Positions 1 to 5,138 of a stretch of 5,419 nucleotides of DNA are shown here, one piece after another. Position 1 is the stretch's first letter; each line of letters opens with the position of its first letter. The position numbers were made by a program, and so were the translations under genes. The notes under the pieces were generated by a model, which saw nothing but the letters and a program-made list of their open reading frames with translations, did not search any database and had not been told where the DNA came from. This stretch comes from Chloroflexota bacterium (GTDB taxonomy: Bacteria; Chloroflexota; Dehalococcoidia; UBA3495), in the NCBI GenBank assembly GCA_022571575.1, contig JACZXN010000150.1, positions 1-5,419 of the forward strand, given 5' to 3'.

Positions 1-113
1 AGAGGCTCGACGGAGGCGTCTTTCAACTCCTGGACCAGCGATCCTTCATGCCGGTCCAGCTCCCAGGTCCGGGACTGGAGCGGTCCGCCCTCTTTGGATA
101 TCTCAAATGGCAT
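1..113 (-). CDS. nuoB: Probable NADH-quinone oxidoreductase subunit B, N-terminal part only
   Basis: An open frame starts with ATG at 113-111, nine bases after the nuoA stop, and runs off the left edge of the window without a stop. The 37 visible codons begin MPFEISKEGG and end with LVQELKDASVEP. No conserved NuoB motif (the iron-sulfur cysteines) is reached, so the name rests on position: nuoB normally follows nuoA directly, and a variable N-terminal tail ahead of the conserved core is usual for that family. NuoB is the peripheral-arm subunit of complex I that carries cluster N2, the last electron carrier before quinone. A purine-rich stretch at the end of nuoA (GGAGTGGGG) could serve as its ribosome binding site, though it is far from the ATG. 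It could instead be another nuo subunit. Confidence 0.55.
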   Translation of the reverse strand, partial: MPFEISKEGGPLQSRTWELDRHEGSLVQELKDASVEP

Positions 114-122
114 CGGCGTTCC

Positions 123-506
123 CTAACCCCACTCCAGGTCGTTCTTGCGCCAGGCGTAGGCCAGACCCACAACCAAGATACCCACGAACACCGCCATCTC
201 GATCAGCGCGAACAGCTCCAATTGCAGGAACTTGGCCGCCCAGGGATAGAGGAACACCACCTCAACATCGAAGATGACGAATAAGATGGCGAACATGTAG
301 TAGCGGAAGTTAAAGAGTTCCCAGCGGCCGCCGATGGGCTCGACCCCGCACTCGAAGGGCTCGGACTTAACCACCGTGGGCTTGCTGGGACGGAGGCCGA
401 TGCGGGCCGCCATCCACGACATCATCAGCATGCTGATGGGAACGCCCACGGCCACCACGGAGAATATGGCGATGAGCCCGTATTGCCGGAAATAGTCGTC
501 TAACAT
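123..506 (-). CDS. nuoA: NADH-quinone oxidoreductase subunit A (complex I)
   Basis: NuoA is a small membrane subunit of the proton-pumping NADH dehydrogenase, near the quinone site at the junction of membrane and peripheral arms. The 127-residue protein has the family's usual length and three hydrophobic segments at about residues 10-31, 68-88 and 97-119. The diagnostic loop and second helix are intact: FECGVEP at 51-57 with Cys53, then the FDVE signature with Asp80 and Glu82, followed by FLYPWA. The C-terminus [11 protein letters not shown] is also typical. The ATG at 506-504 gives a normal N-terminus ([10 protein letters not shown]), but no Shine-Dalgarno sequence is visible before it; the leader there holds CCAGAGT direct repeats. 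It is the first gene of a leftward operon, with a further coding frame starting nine bases after its stop. Confidence 0.96.
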   Translation of the reverse strand: MLDDYFRQYGLIAIFSVVAVGVPISMLMMSWMAARIGLRPSKPTVVKSEPFECGVEPIGGRWELFNFRYYMFAILFVIFDVEVVFLYPWAAKFLQLELFALIEMAVFVGILVVGLAYAWRKNDLEWG

Positions 507-518
507 GGCCGATCGTTT

Positions 519-549
519 ACTCTGGTGTCCACTCTGGTCCGTACTCTGG
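519..549. repeat. Three ACTCTGG direct repeats at 12-base period in the nuoA leader
   Basis: The heptamer ACTCTGG occurs at 519-525, 531-537 and 543-549, each start exactly 12 bases from the last. On the nuoA-sense strand it reads CCAGAGT, ending 13 bases before the start codon for the nearest copy. The copies lie between the predicted nuo promoter and the ATG, so they would be in the 5' untranslated region. The exact matches and spacing are seen directly. A role, such as an operator or an RNA-binding site, is inference. Confidence 0.6.
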
Positions 550-591
550 GCAGATCAAGGCAGCCGGGTCCAGGCCCCGGAATCGTCCAAG

Positions 592-620
592 ATTATAGCA
601 GAGAGCCCCAGGCCTTTACA
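592..620 (-). promoter_or_regulatory. Predicted sigma-70-type promoter of the nuo operon
   Basis: On the minus strand TGCTATAAT lies at 600-592, a perfect TATAAT hexamer with the TGn extension. With a 17-base spacer the -35 position (620-615) reads TGTAAA, a poor match to TTGACA, which is common where an extended -10 is present. Transcription would begin near 585 and give a leader of about 80 bases before nuoA. The A+T-rich hexamer stands out in this GC-rich spacer, which supports the call. Confidence 0.6.
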
Positions 621-630
621 GGCAAGAATG

Positions 631-650
631 GGCGGGCAGACCCGCCTTTT
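631..650 (+). terminator. Terminator-like hairpin in the divergent spacer
   Basis: GGCGGG (631-636), a CAGA loop and CCCGCC (641-646) form a perfect 6-base-pair GC stem, followed by TTTT at 647-650. This is the form of a short intrinsic terminator for rightward transcription. No rightward gene lies to its left within the window, so its purpose is unclear. It could insulate the CoA-transferase gene from stray transcription or belong to an attenuated leader. The T-run is short, so it may be weak or chance. Confidence 0.35.
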
Positions 651-675
651 CCCGGCCTTGGCGGACTGGTAGTAT
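647..675 (+). promoter_or_regulatory. Possible promoter of the CoA-transferase gene
   Basis: TGGTAGTAT at 667-675 gives a TGn-extended -10 with four of six matches to TATAAT. A 17-base spacer places TTTTCC (647-652) at the -35 position, three of six matches. Transcription would start near 682, about 50 bases before the CoA-transferase ATG. It is the best candidate I see in the spacer on this strand, but it is weak, and the -35 overlaps the T-run of the hairpin. Confidence 0.3.
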
Positions 676-732
676 GGATTCACGCCGAAACCCGGTCCAG
701 ATCCGAAGAACGCGCCGACGTACACGTTGATC

Positions 733-1956
733 ATGGGGGTAGATTTGACCACAGCCCAAGGGCCTCTAGCGGGCCTGAAGATCCTGGACCTTTCCATCAT
801 CGTCGCCGGGGGCACCTGCAGCAGCCTGCTGGCCGACTTCGGGGCCGAGGTGGTCAAGGTGGAGCGGCCCGGCGCGGGAGACCCGCTCCGCAACTGGGGC
901 CCCTTCGCCAACGGGGTCTCGCTATGGTGGAAGGTCCACTCGCGCAACAAGAAGTCCATCACCCTGAACCTGGGCACGCCCGAAGGCCAAGATATCCTCA
1001 AGAAACTGGCGGCCCAGGCCGACCTGTTGATCGAGGGATTCCGGCCCGGCGCCATGGAGCGGTGGGGTCTGGGGCCGGACGACCTCCAAAAAGTGAACCC
1101 CAAACTGGTGATGCTCCGTTACTCGGGCTTCGGCCAAACCGGCCCCTACAAGGACCGGCCCGGCTTCGGCACCATCGCCGAATGCATGAGCGGCTACGTG
1201 GGCATGACCGGGTTCCCGGACACACCTCCGGTGCTGCCGCCGGTGCCGTTGGCCGACGAGATCGCCGGGGTGTTCGGGGCCATGGCCGGCATGATGGCCC
1301 TTTATCATCGTGACGCCTCCGGAAACCCGGAGGCCAAGGGCCAGGTGGTGGACGTGAGCCTTTTCGAGCCGCTGTTCCGGCTCTGCATCCCCCACATCAC
1401 CATGTTCGACATGCTGGGCATCAACCGGGAGCGGGTGGGCAACGATTTCCCCGACGCCGCGCCGCGCAGCCTGTACAAGACCGCCGACGACCGCTGGCTG
1501 GGCCTCTCCGCCACCTCCCAGAGCACCTTCGAGAGCCTGGCCCAGGCCATGGGGATGCCGGAGCTCATCGACCGGCCCGAGTTCAAGGACAACGCCGCCC
1601 GGCTGGAGAACCGGGACGCCCTGAACGACGAGCTGCAAGGATGGCTGGGGCAGCGGGACCTGCAGGAGACCATGGATGAATTGATCCCCGCTGGAGGCGT
1701 GGTGGGCCCGGTCTACGACGCCGCCCAGATCATGGCGGACCCCCACTACCAGGCCCGCGGGGACATCATCGATATCGACGACCCGGAACTGGGCCGGACC
1801 AAGATGCTGGGCATCGTCCCCAAGTTCAGCGAAACCCCCGGCGCCGTCGAGCACGCCGGCCCCACCGTCGGCGAGCACAATAGCCATATCTACGGCTCAT
1901 GGCTGGGGTTGGGCGAGGGAGAACTGGCTGAGTTGTCTAAGCAAGGTACGATCTGA
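733..1956 (+). CDS. Family III (CaiB/BaiF-type) acyl-CoA transferase
   Basis: Enzymes of this family move CoA between carboxylic acids through an aspartyl-CoA thioester, in the cytoplasm. The 407-residue product is full length (family about 380-430). Visible landmarks, numbered from ATG 733, are LKILDLS at 15-21, ADFGAEVVKVERPGAGD at 34-50, RNKKSITLNL at 71-80, GFRPGAMERWGL at 102-113 and SGFGQTGPY at 131-139. The PLADEIAG segment places the likely catalytic Asp at residue 175, matching Asp169 of formyl-CoA transferase. An in-frame TTG at 727 would add two residues; I prefer the ATG, although neither has a clear ribosome binding site. The substrate cannot be read from sequence: formate/oxalate, carnitine, bile-acid and dicarboxylate CoA-transferases all share this fold, and no neighbour names a pathway. 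The stop is one base before rdgB, so the two are probably cotranscribed. Confidence 0.93.
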   Translation: MGVDLTTAQGPLAGLKILDLSIIVAGGTCSSLLADFGAEVVKVERPGAGDPLRNWGPFANGVSLWWKVHSRNKKSITLNLGTPEGQDILKKLAAQADLLIEGFRPGAMERWGLGPDDLQKVNPKLVMLRYSGFGQTGPYKDRPGFGTIAECMSGYVGMTGFPDTPPVLPPVPLADEIAGVFGAMAGMMALYHRDASGNPEAKGQVVDVSLFEPLFRLCIPHITMFDMLGINRERVGNDFPDAAPRSLYKTADDRWLGLSATSQSTFESLAQAMGMPELIDRPEFKDNAARLENRDALNDELQGWLGQRDLQETMDELIPAGGVVGPVYDAAQIMADPHYQARGDIIDIDDPELGRTKMLGIVPKFSETPGAVEHAGPTVGEHNSHIYGSWLGLGEGELAELSKQGTI

Positions 1957-1957
1957 G

Positions 1958-2668
1958 ATGACCGCCGCGCAACCCGCCCGCCTGCTCATCGCCACCGGCA
2001 ACCCCGGCAAGATGCGGGAGTATCAAGGCCTCCTGCGGGATATCCCCTTTGAGCTGGTCTCGTTGCAGGAGCTGGGCATCACCCATGAGGTCGATGAGAC
2101 CGGGGAGACCTTCGAGGAGAACGCCTGGCTCAAGGCGTCGCAGTACGCGGCCATCTCCGGACTGCTGACCCTGGCCGACGACTCGGGGCTGGAGGTGGAC
2201 GCCCTCTCCGGCGAGCCCGGAGTGCGCTCGGCCCGTTACGGCGGCGATGCCTGCACCAGCGACGTCGAACGGGTCAACCTGCTGCTGAAGAGTCTGGAGG
2301 GCGTGGCTTGGGAAGAACGCTCAGCGCGGTTTCGATGTGTCATTGCTATTGCGAAGCCGCCAGATGCATCGGGGAAACCAGCCTCCCCCTTTGATAAAGG
2401 GGGACGGGAGGGGGATTTCCGCGCCCCCGCACCAAACACTTCCCACAACGTGACCCTCGTCGCCCAGGCAGAGGGTTCCGTGGCCGGAATGATACAATAC
2501 ACCCCTCAGGGGGATGACGGTTTCGGCTACGACCCCGTGTTCTATCTCCCCTCATACGGCAAAACCATCGCCCAGCTTTCCCTGGACGATAAAAATATGA
2601 TCAGCCACCGCGCCGACGCCGCCCGAAAGGCCGTGAAAATCCTGAAAAAGCTGACCCCTGTTAGCTGA
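1958..2668 (+). CDS. rdgB: XTP/dITP diphosphatase (non-canonical purine NTP pyrophosphatase) with an inserted loop
   Basis: This enzyme hydrolyses ITP, dITP and XTP to monophosphates plus pyrophosphate and so keeps deaminated purines out of DNA and RNA. Motifs run in the family order: TGNPGK at 13-18, ETGETFEENAWLKA at 47-60, ADDSGLEVDAL at 73-83 with the acidic pair Asp74-Asp75, GVRSARYGG at 88-96, GFGYDPVF at 188-195 and SHRADA at 216-221. At 236 residues it is longer than the usual 195-205. Compared with the E. coli protein about 25 extra residues lie between RFRCVIAIAK (124-133) and LVAQAEG (167-173), where a palindromic repeat is embedded. All catalytic motifs lie outside it, so the protein is probably active. 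The last codons (KLTPVS and stop) lie in a heptamer array that continues to the moaA start. AAGG at 1943-1946 may be its ribosome binding site, overlapping the previous gene's end. Confidence 0.95.
   Translation: MTAAQPARLLIATGNPGKMREYQGLLRDIPFELVSLQELGITHEVDETGETFEENAWLKASQYAAISGLLTLADDSGLEVDALSGEPGVRSARYGGDACTSDVERVNLLLKSLEGVAWEERSARFRCVIAIAKPPDASGKPASPFDKGGREGDFRAPAPNTSHNVTLVAQAEGSVAGMIQYTPQGDDGFGYDPVFYLPSYGKTIAQLSLDDKNMISHRADAARKAVKILKKLTPVS
2384..2418. repeat. Palindromic repeat element inserted in frame within rdgB
   Basis: TCCCCCTTT (2384-2392) and AAAGGGGGA (2396-2404) form a perfect 9-base inverted repeat around GAT, followed by CGGGAGGGGGATTT (2405-2418). The stem-plus-GGGGGATTT pattern resembles a dispersed intergenic repeat I recall from several bacterial phyla; that likeness is from memory and not checked. 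It is read in frame as SPFDKGGREGDF, residues 143-154 of RdgB. The whole unaligned insertion is probably about 75 bases, so its true edges extend beyond this core. Confidence 0.75.
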
Positions 2669-2676
2669 AAGCTCGA
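2649..2676. repeat. Degenerate AGCTGAN heptamer array across the rdgB-moaA junction
   Basis: In strict 7-base register lie AGCTGAC (2649-2655), a diverged unit (2656-2662), AGCTGAA (2663-2669) and AGCTCGA (2670-2676); the moaA ATG is the next base. The array supplies the last rdgB codons and its TGA stop (2666-2668). The same heptamer family precedes rnhA, also abutting the ATG. Confidence 0.6.
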
Positions 2677-3693
2677 ATGATGCTTACTGATACATTCGGC
2701 AGACCCATGCGGGACCTGCGGATCTCCGTCACCGACCGGTGCAACTTCCGGTGCCCCTACTGCATGCCCGCCGAGATCTACGGCGAGGCCTACGAGTTCC
2801 TGCCCCGGGCCGAGATCCTCACCTTCGAGGAACTGACCCGGCTGGTGGGCATCTTCGCCGAGTTGGGCATCGTGAAGCTGCGCATCACCGGCGGCGAGCC
2901 CCTGTTGCGCAACGACCTGCCCAATTTGCTGGCCATGCTGGCCGCCACCGCCGGCATCGAAGACCTGACCCTCACCACCAACGGCTATCTGCTCAGCCAG
3001 TTCGCCCAACAGTTGAAGGACGCTGGGCTGAACCGCGTCACCGTCAGCTTGGACAGCCTGGACGACGAGGTTTTCAAGGCCATGAACGGCCGGGGGTTCA
3101 CCACCCAGCGGGTCCTTGAGGCCATCCAAACCGCCGCCGGCGTCGGCCTCTCGCCCATCAAGATCAACTGCGTGGTGCAGAAGGGCGTCAACGACCACAC
3201 CATCGTCGACCTGGCCCGCCACTTCAAGGGAACGGGCCACATCGTCCGGTACATCGAGTACATGGACGTGGGCAACCGCAACGGCTGGCGGTCGGAGCAC
3301 GTGGTGCCCGCCGACGAGATCATCGCCAAGATCGACGCCGAAATGCCCCTGGAACCCGTCGAAAGCAACTACCACGGCGAGGTTGCCCTCCGGTACCGTT
3401 ATCAGGACGGCAGCGGCGAGATCGGCGTCATCGCCTCGGTGACCAAGCCCTTCTGCGGCGACTGCACCAGGGTGCGGCTGTCCACCGACGGCCGGATCTT
3501 CACCTGCCTCTTCGCCGGCGAGGGCGTCAGCCTGAGGGACCCCATGCGCGCCGGAGCGACCGACGACGAACTGCGGGAGATCATCACCGGGATCTGGACC
3601 GTCCGCTCCGACCGGTACTCGGAGGAACGGGCCGCGTCGTCCAACAGACAGGGATCGCCAAGAAAGATCGAGATGTACCAGATAGGCGGGTAA
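2677..3693 (+). CDS. moaA: GTP 3',8-cyclase (radical SAM), molybdenum cofactor biosynthesis
   Basis: MoaA uses S-adenosylmethionine and two 4Fe-4S clusters to cyclise GTP to 3',8-cyclo-7,8-dihydro-GTP, which MoaC then turns into cPMP. The radical-SAM cysteines are in CNFRCPYC (Cys22, Cys26, Cys29), after DLRISVTDR. GGEP at 72-75 is the SAM-binding motif. The second cluster's ligands are Cys260, Cys263 and Cys277 in PFCGDCTRVR and IFTCLF. The C-terminus IEMYQIGG keeps the double-glycine tail needed for catalysis in this family. Length, 338 residues, is normal. Two ATG codons stand in tandem (2677 and 2680), so the start is uncertain by one residue, and no clear ribosome binding site precedes it because heptamer repeats fill that position. 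Eight bases separate it from rdgB; its partner moaC lies downstream, beyond rnhA. Confidence 0.97.
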   Translation: MMLTDTFGRPMRDLRISVTDRCNFRCPYCMPAEIYGEAYEFLPRAEILTFEELTRLVGIFAELGIVKLRITGGEPLLRNDLPNLLAMLAATAGIEDLTLTTNGYLLSQFAQQLKDAGLNRVTVSLDSLDDEVFKAMNGRGFTTQRVLEAIQTAAGVGLSPIKINCVVQKGVNDHTIVDLARHFKGTGHIVRYIEYMDVGNRNGWRSEHVVPADEIIAKIDAEMPLEPVESNYHGEVALRYRYQDGSGEIGVIASVTKPFCGDCTRVRLSTDGRIFTCLFAGEGVSLRDPMRAGATDDELREIITGIWTVRSDRYSEERAASSNRQGSPRKIEMYQIGG

Positions 3694-3699
3694 CGAGCG

Positions 3700-3750
3700 A
3701 TCAGCTTTCAGCAGTCAGGAAAAGCTGATAGCTGATAGCTGATAGCTAGT
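3700..3750. repeat. AGCTGAT heptamer array with a 9-base inverted repeat, abutting the rnhA start
   Basis: AGCTGAT is repeated exactly at 3723-3729, 3730-3736 and 3737-3743, followed by AGCTAGT (3744-3750), and then the rnhA ATG. Diverged units can be traced back in the same register to 3702 (CAGCTTT, CAGCAGT, CAGGAAA). ATCAGCTTT (3700-3708) pairs perfectly with AAAGCTGAT (3721-3729) around a 12-base loop. The array fills almost the whole moaA-rnhA spacer and leaves no Shine-Dalgarno sequence. No T-run follows the stem, so it is not a typical terminator. Confidence 0.8.
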
Positions 3751-4152
3751 ATGCGAAGCAACGACATAGTCATCCACACCGACGGCGCCTGCAAGGGGAA
3801 CCCCGGCCGGGGCGGCTGGGCCGCCGTCATCCAACAGAACGGCACCCAGCGGATAATCTCGGGAAGCGACCCCCAGACCACCAACAACCGAATGGAGATG
3901 ACGGGCGTGATCAAAGGACTGGGGGCCGTGGACCCGTCGGCCAAGGTGTTGATCAGCTCCGATAGCACCTACGTGATAAACACCATGACCAAGGGTTGGA
4001 AGCGCAAGGCCAACCACGACCTCTGGGAGCAACTGGACCGGCTGGTCCGAGGCCGGGACATCTCCTGGCGCTGGGTGCGCGGCCACAGCGGCGACCCCGG
4101 CAACGAACTGGCCGATTCCGCGGCCACCAAAGAGGCCGGCACATCCAGATAG
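3751..4152 (+). CDS. rnhA: Ribonuclease HI
   Basis: RNase HI cuts the RNA strand of RNA-DNA hybrids, removing R-loops and Okazaki primers with a two-metal mechanism. The 133-residue protein holds the complete active site: Asp11 in [11 protein letters not shown], Glu49 in NNRMEMTG, Asp71 in SSDSTYV and Asp122 in NELADSAA. His112 in VRGHSG matches the catalytic His124 of E. coli RNase HI, with the same ten-residue distance to the last aspartate. [12 protein letters not shown] at 81-92 corresponds to the basic handle that grips the hybrid. The protein is slightly shorter than the E. coli enzyme (155), mostly by a shorter C-terminal tail. The ATG at 3751 directly follows the heptamer array with no ribosome binding site in view; the N-terminus is normal for the family. 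It sits between moaA and moaC with no evident functional link to them. Confidence 0.96.
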   Translation: MRSNDIVIHTDGACKGNPGRGGWAAVIQQNGTQRIISGSDPQTTNNRMEMTGVIKGLGAVDPSAKVLISSDSTYVINTMTKGWKRKANHDLWEQLDRLVRGRDISWRWVRGHSGDPGNELADSAATKEAGTSR

Positions 4153-4210
4153 CGCCGTCCCCAGACAACCGTCATTCCCAGATTCCCTTCATCTCCAGGC
4201 ATCCGCGGCA

Positions 4211-4216
4211 AAGGAG
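4211..4216 (+). promoter_or_regulatory. Shine-Dalgarno sequence of moaC
   Basis: AAGGAG lies 12 bases before the moaC ATG (4229). It is the clearest ribosome binding site in the window, although the spacing is longer than the usual 5-9 bases, and it fixes the moaC start. The 76-base rnhA-moaC spacer shows no convincing promoter or terminator. Confidence 0.65.
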
Positions 4217-4228
4217 CGACGCAACGTT

Positions 4229-4732
4229 ATGTCCACTGCCAACAACGGCCCAGACCTTCACCTAACCCACCTGGACGAACAGGGCCGGGCCAAGATGGTT
4301 GACGTTGGCGGCAAGGATGTCACCAGCCGCGAGGCCGTGGCCCGGGGTTACGTGTCCATCCAGCCGGAGACGGCGCGGCTGATCAGAGAGGGCTTGATGA
4401 AGAAGGGCGACGTTCTGACCATCGCCCAGTTGGCCGGCATCATGGGCGCCAAGAAGACGTCGGAACTTATACCCCTGTGCCATCCCCTGCCCCTGGACCG
4501 GGTGGACGTGGACCTGGAGCTGGATGAAGCGAAAGGCCGGATCAACGTCACCGCCACCGCCAGCACCACCGCCCGGACCGGCGTGGAGATGGAGGCCCTG
4601 ACCGCCGTCTCCGTGGCGGCTTTGACCCTCTACGACATGTGCAAGTCCGTGGACCGGGGGATGCGCATCGAGGCCGTCCGGCTGGTCCGGAAAACCGGCG
4701 GCCGCAGCGGCGACATCAACCTGGAAGACTGA
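4229..4732 (+). CDS. moaC: Cyclic pyranopterin monophosphate synthase
   Basis: MoaC converts the MoaA product, 3',8-cyclo-7,8-dihydro-GTP, to cPMP, the first stable intermediate of molybdenum cofactor synthesis. The 167-residue length is standard (about 160). [19 protein letters not shown] near the N-terminus, [15 protein letters not shown] at 75-89 and [10 protein letters not shown] at 136-145 are family hallmarks. Catalytic positions known from E. coli map with a constant shift of eight: Lys59, His85, Glu120 and Glu122 in GVEMEALT, Asp136 and Lys139. The C-terminal [10 protein letters not shown] is also typical. The start is supported by AAGGAG upstream. It shares strand with moaA but is separated by rnhA and by two spacers of 57 and 76 bases, so cotranscription is likely but not certain. 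Two bases after its stop a G-rich repeat begins. Confidence 0.97.
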   Translation: MSTANNGPDLHLTHLDEQGRAKMVDVGGKDVTSREAVARGYVSIQPETARLIREGLMKKGDVLTIAQLAGIMGAKKTSELIPLCHPLPLDRVDVDLELDEAKGRINVTATASTTARTGVEMEALTAVSVAALTLYDMCKSVDRGMRIEAVRLVRKTGGRSGDINLED

Positions 4733-4752
4733 GCGGGCGGGCGGGCGGGCGG
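4733..4752 (+). repeat. (GCGG)5 tandem repeat with a four-run G-quadruplex motif
   Basis: Five perfect GCGG units start at the base after the moaC stop. Within them GGGCGGGCGGGCGGG (4735-4749) has four GGG runs joined by single C loops, the most stable class of G-quadruplex motif, on the moaC mRNA strand. It could stall RNA polymerase or protect the 3' end of the message; this is inferred. Four-base microsatellites also vary in length by slippage. No T-run follows, so it is not a standard intrinsic terminator. Confidence 0.75.
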
Positions 4753-4845
4753 CTCGCCGCGTTTCCGTGGGGACGGCTCGGGCGATGGGCGCCTTTAAGC
4801 AATGACGAGTTATTTTAGACTGCAGATCGGCGAGTTCCCAGATGA

Positions 4846-5099
4846 CCGTTCGTGGTGAGCCCTGCTGCCGTTCGTGCTGAGCCCTGCATTGCCGTTCGTG
4901 GTGAGCCCGTCGAACCACCGTCGCGGGTGGGCCGTGTTTCATTCCACTTGAAACTTGACTGATGCGCATCCTTCGACACGCTCAGGACGAACGGAGTTGT
5001 CCTTCTTTAGTGTGCCTCGTCCGTTGTGGTGAGCCCATCTGCCTTTTCGTGGTCAGCCCCCACCCAGGTACCGTTCGTGGTGAGCCCGTCGAACCACCC
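4846..5099. repeat. Cluster of seven CCGTTCGTGGTGAGC-type repeats in the convergent spacer
   Basis: The 405-base spacer between moaC and the next gene holds repeats rather than genes. Copies on the plus strand lie at 4846-4864, 4868-4886, 4892-4919, 5021-5036 (one base lost), 5042-5060 (degenerate) and 5071-5098. The third and last share an identical 28-base extended form ending GTCGAACCACC. One inverted copy, 4970-4994, matches the extended form at 19 of 25 positions. The pair 4892-4919 and 4970-4994 thus makes a roughly 100-base imperfect hairpin. Each extended copy also has its own small stem, GTGGT with ACCAC (4898-4902 with 4914-4918; 5077-5081 with 5093-5097). The type recalls an abundant dispersed repeat of Chloroflexota and other environmental genomes, from memory. 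I see nothing recognisable in 4753-4845 or 5100-5138. Confidence 0.8.
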
Positions 5100-5138
5100 G
5101 TGTGTAGACCGATGGCCTCCTCGGCAACTCCCCGGCTT

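Noticed and set aside
727..732. TTG at 727 as the CoA-transferase start
   Set aside because: An ATG lies just two codons later, and neither start has a Shine-Dalgarno sequence to favour the rarer codon.
525..1313. A 262-codon open frame on the plus strand overlapping the CoA-transferase
   Set aside because: Its product is low-complexity Arg/Gly/Pro-rich sequence typical of a GC-rich shadow frame, and the CoA-transferase frame over the same bases holds a complete conserved family.
922..1887. A 321-codon minus-strand frame opposite the CoA-transferase
   Set aside because: It is His/Val/Gly-rich with no recognisable motif and is explained as the antisense of a high-GC coding region.
2542..3375. 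A 277-codon minus-strand frame opposite moaA
   Set aside because: The residue composition (Val, Gly, Asp, His, Gln) is that of an antisense shadow; moaA motifs on the other strand are unambiguous.
4165..4190. GTCATTCCCAGATTCCC in the rnhA-moaC spacer as a dispersed repeat copy
   Set aside because: It faintly recalls the CGTCATTCC-type repeats of other genomes but has no inverted partner here and is too short to support a call.
4753..4800. A conventional intrinsic terminator after moaC
   Set aside because: Short GC stems such as CCGT-GGGG-ACGG and a TTT are present, but no stem of useful length is followed by a T-run.
4262..4969. A 235-codon minus-strand frame opposite moaC that reaches into the repeat cluster
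   Set aside because: It is the antisense of moaC plus repeat sequence; its N-terminal part is translated repeat and has no family signal.
4846..5099. The repeat cluster as a CRISPR array
   Set aside because: Spacing between copies varies from 3 to over 40 bases, one copy is inverted, several are decayed, and there are no cas genes, so the regular repeat-spacer form is absent.
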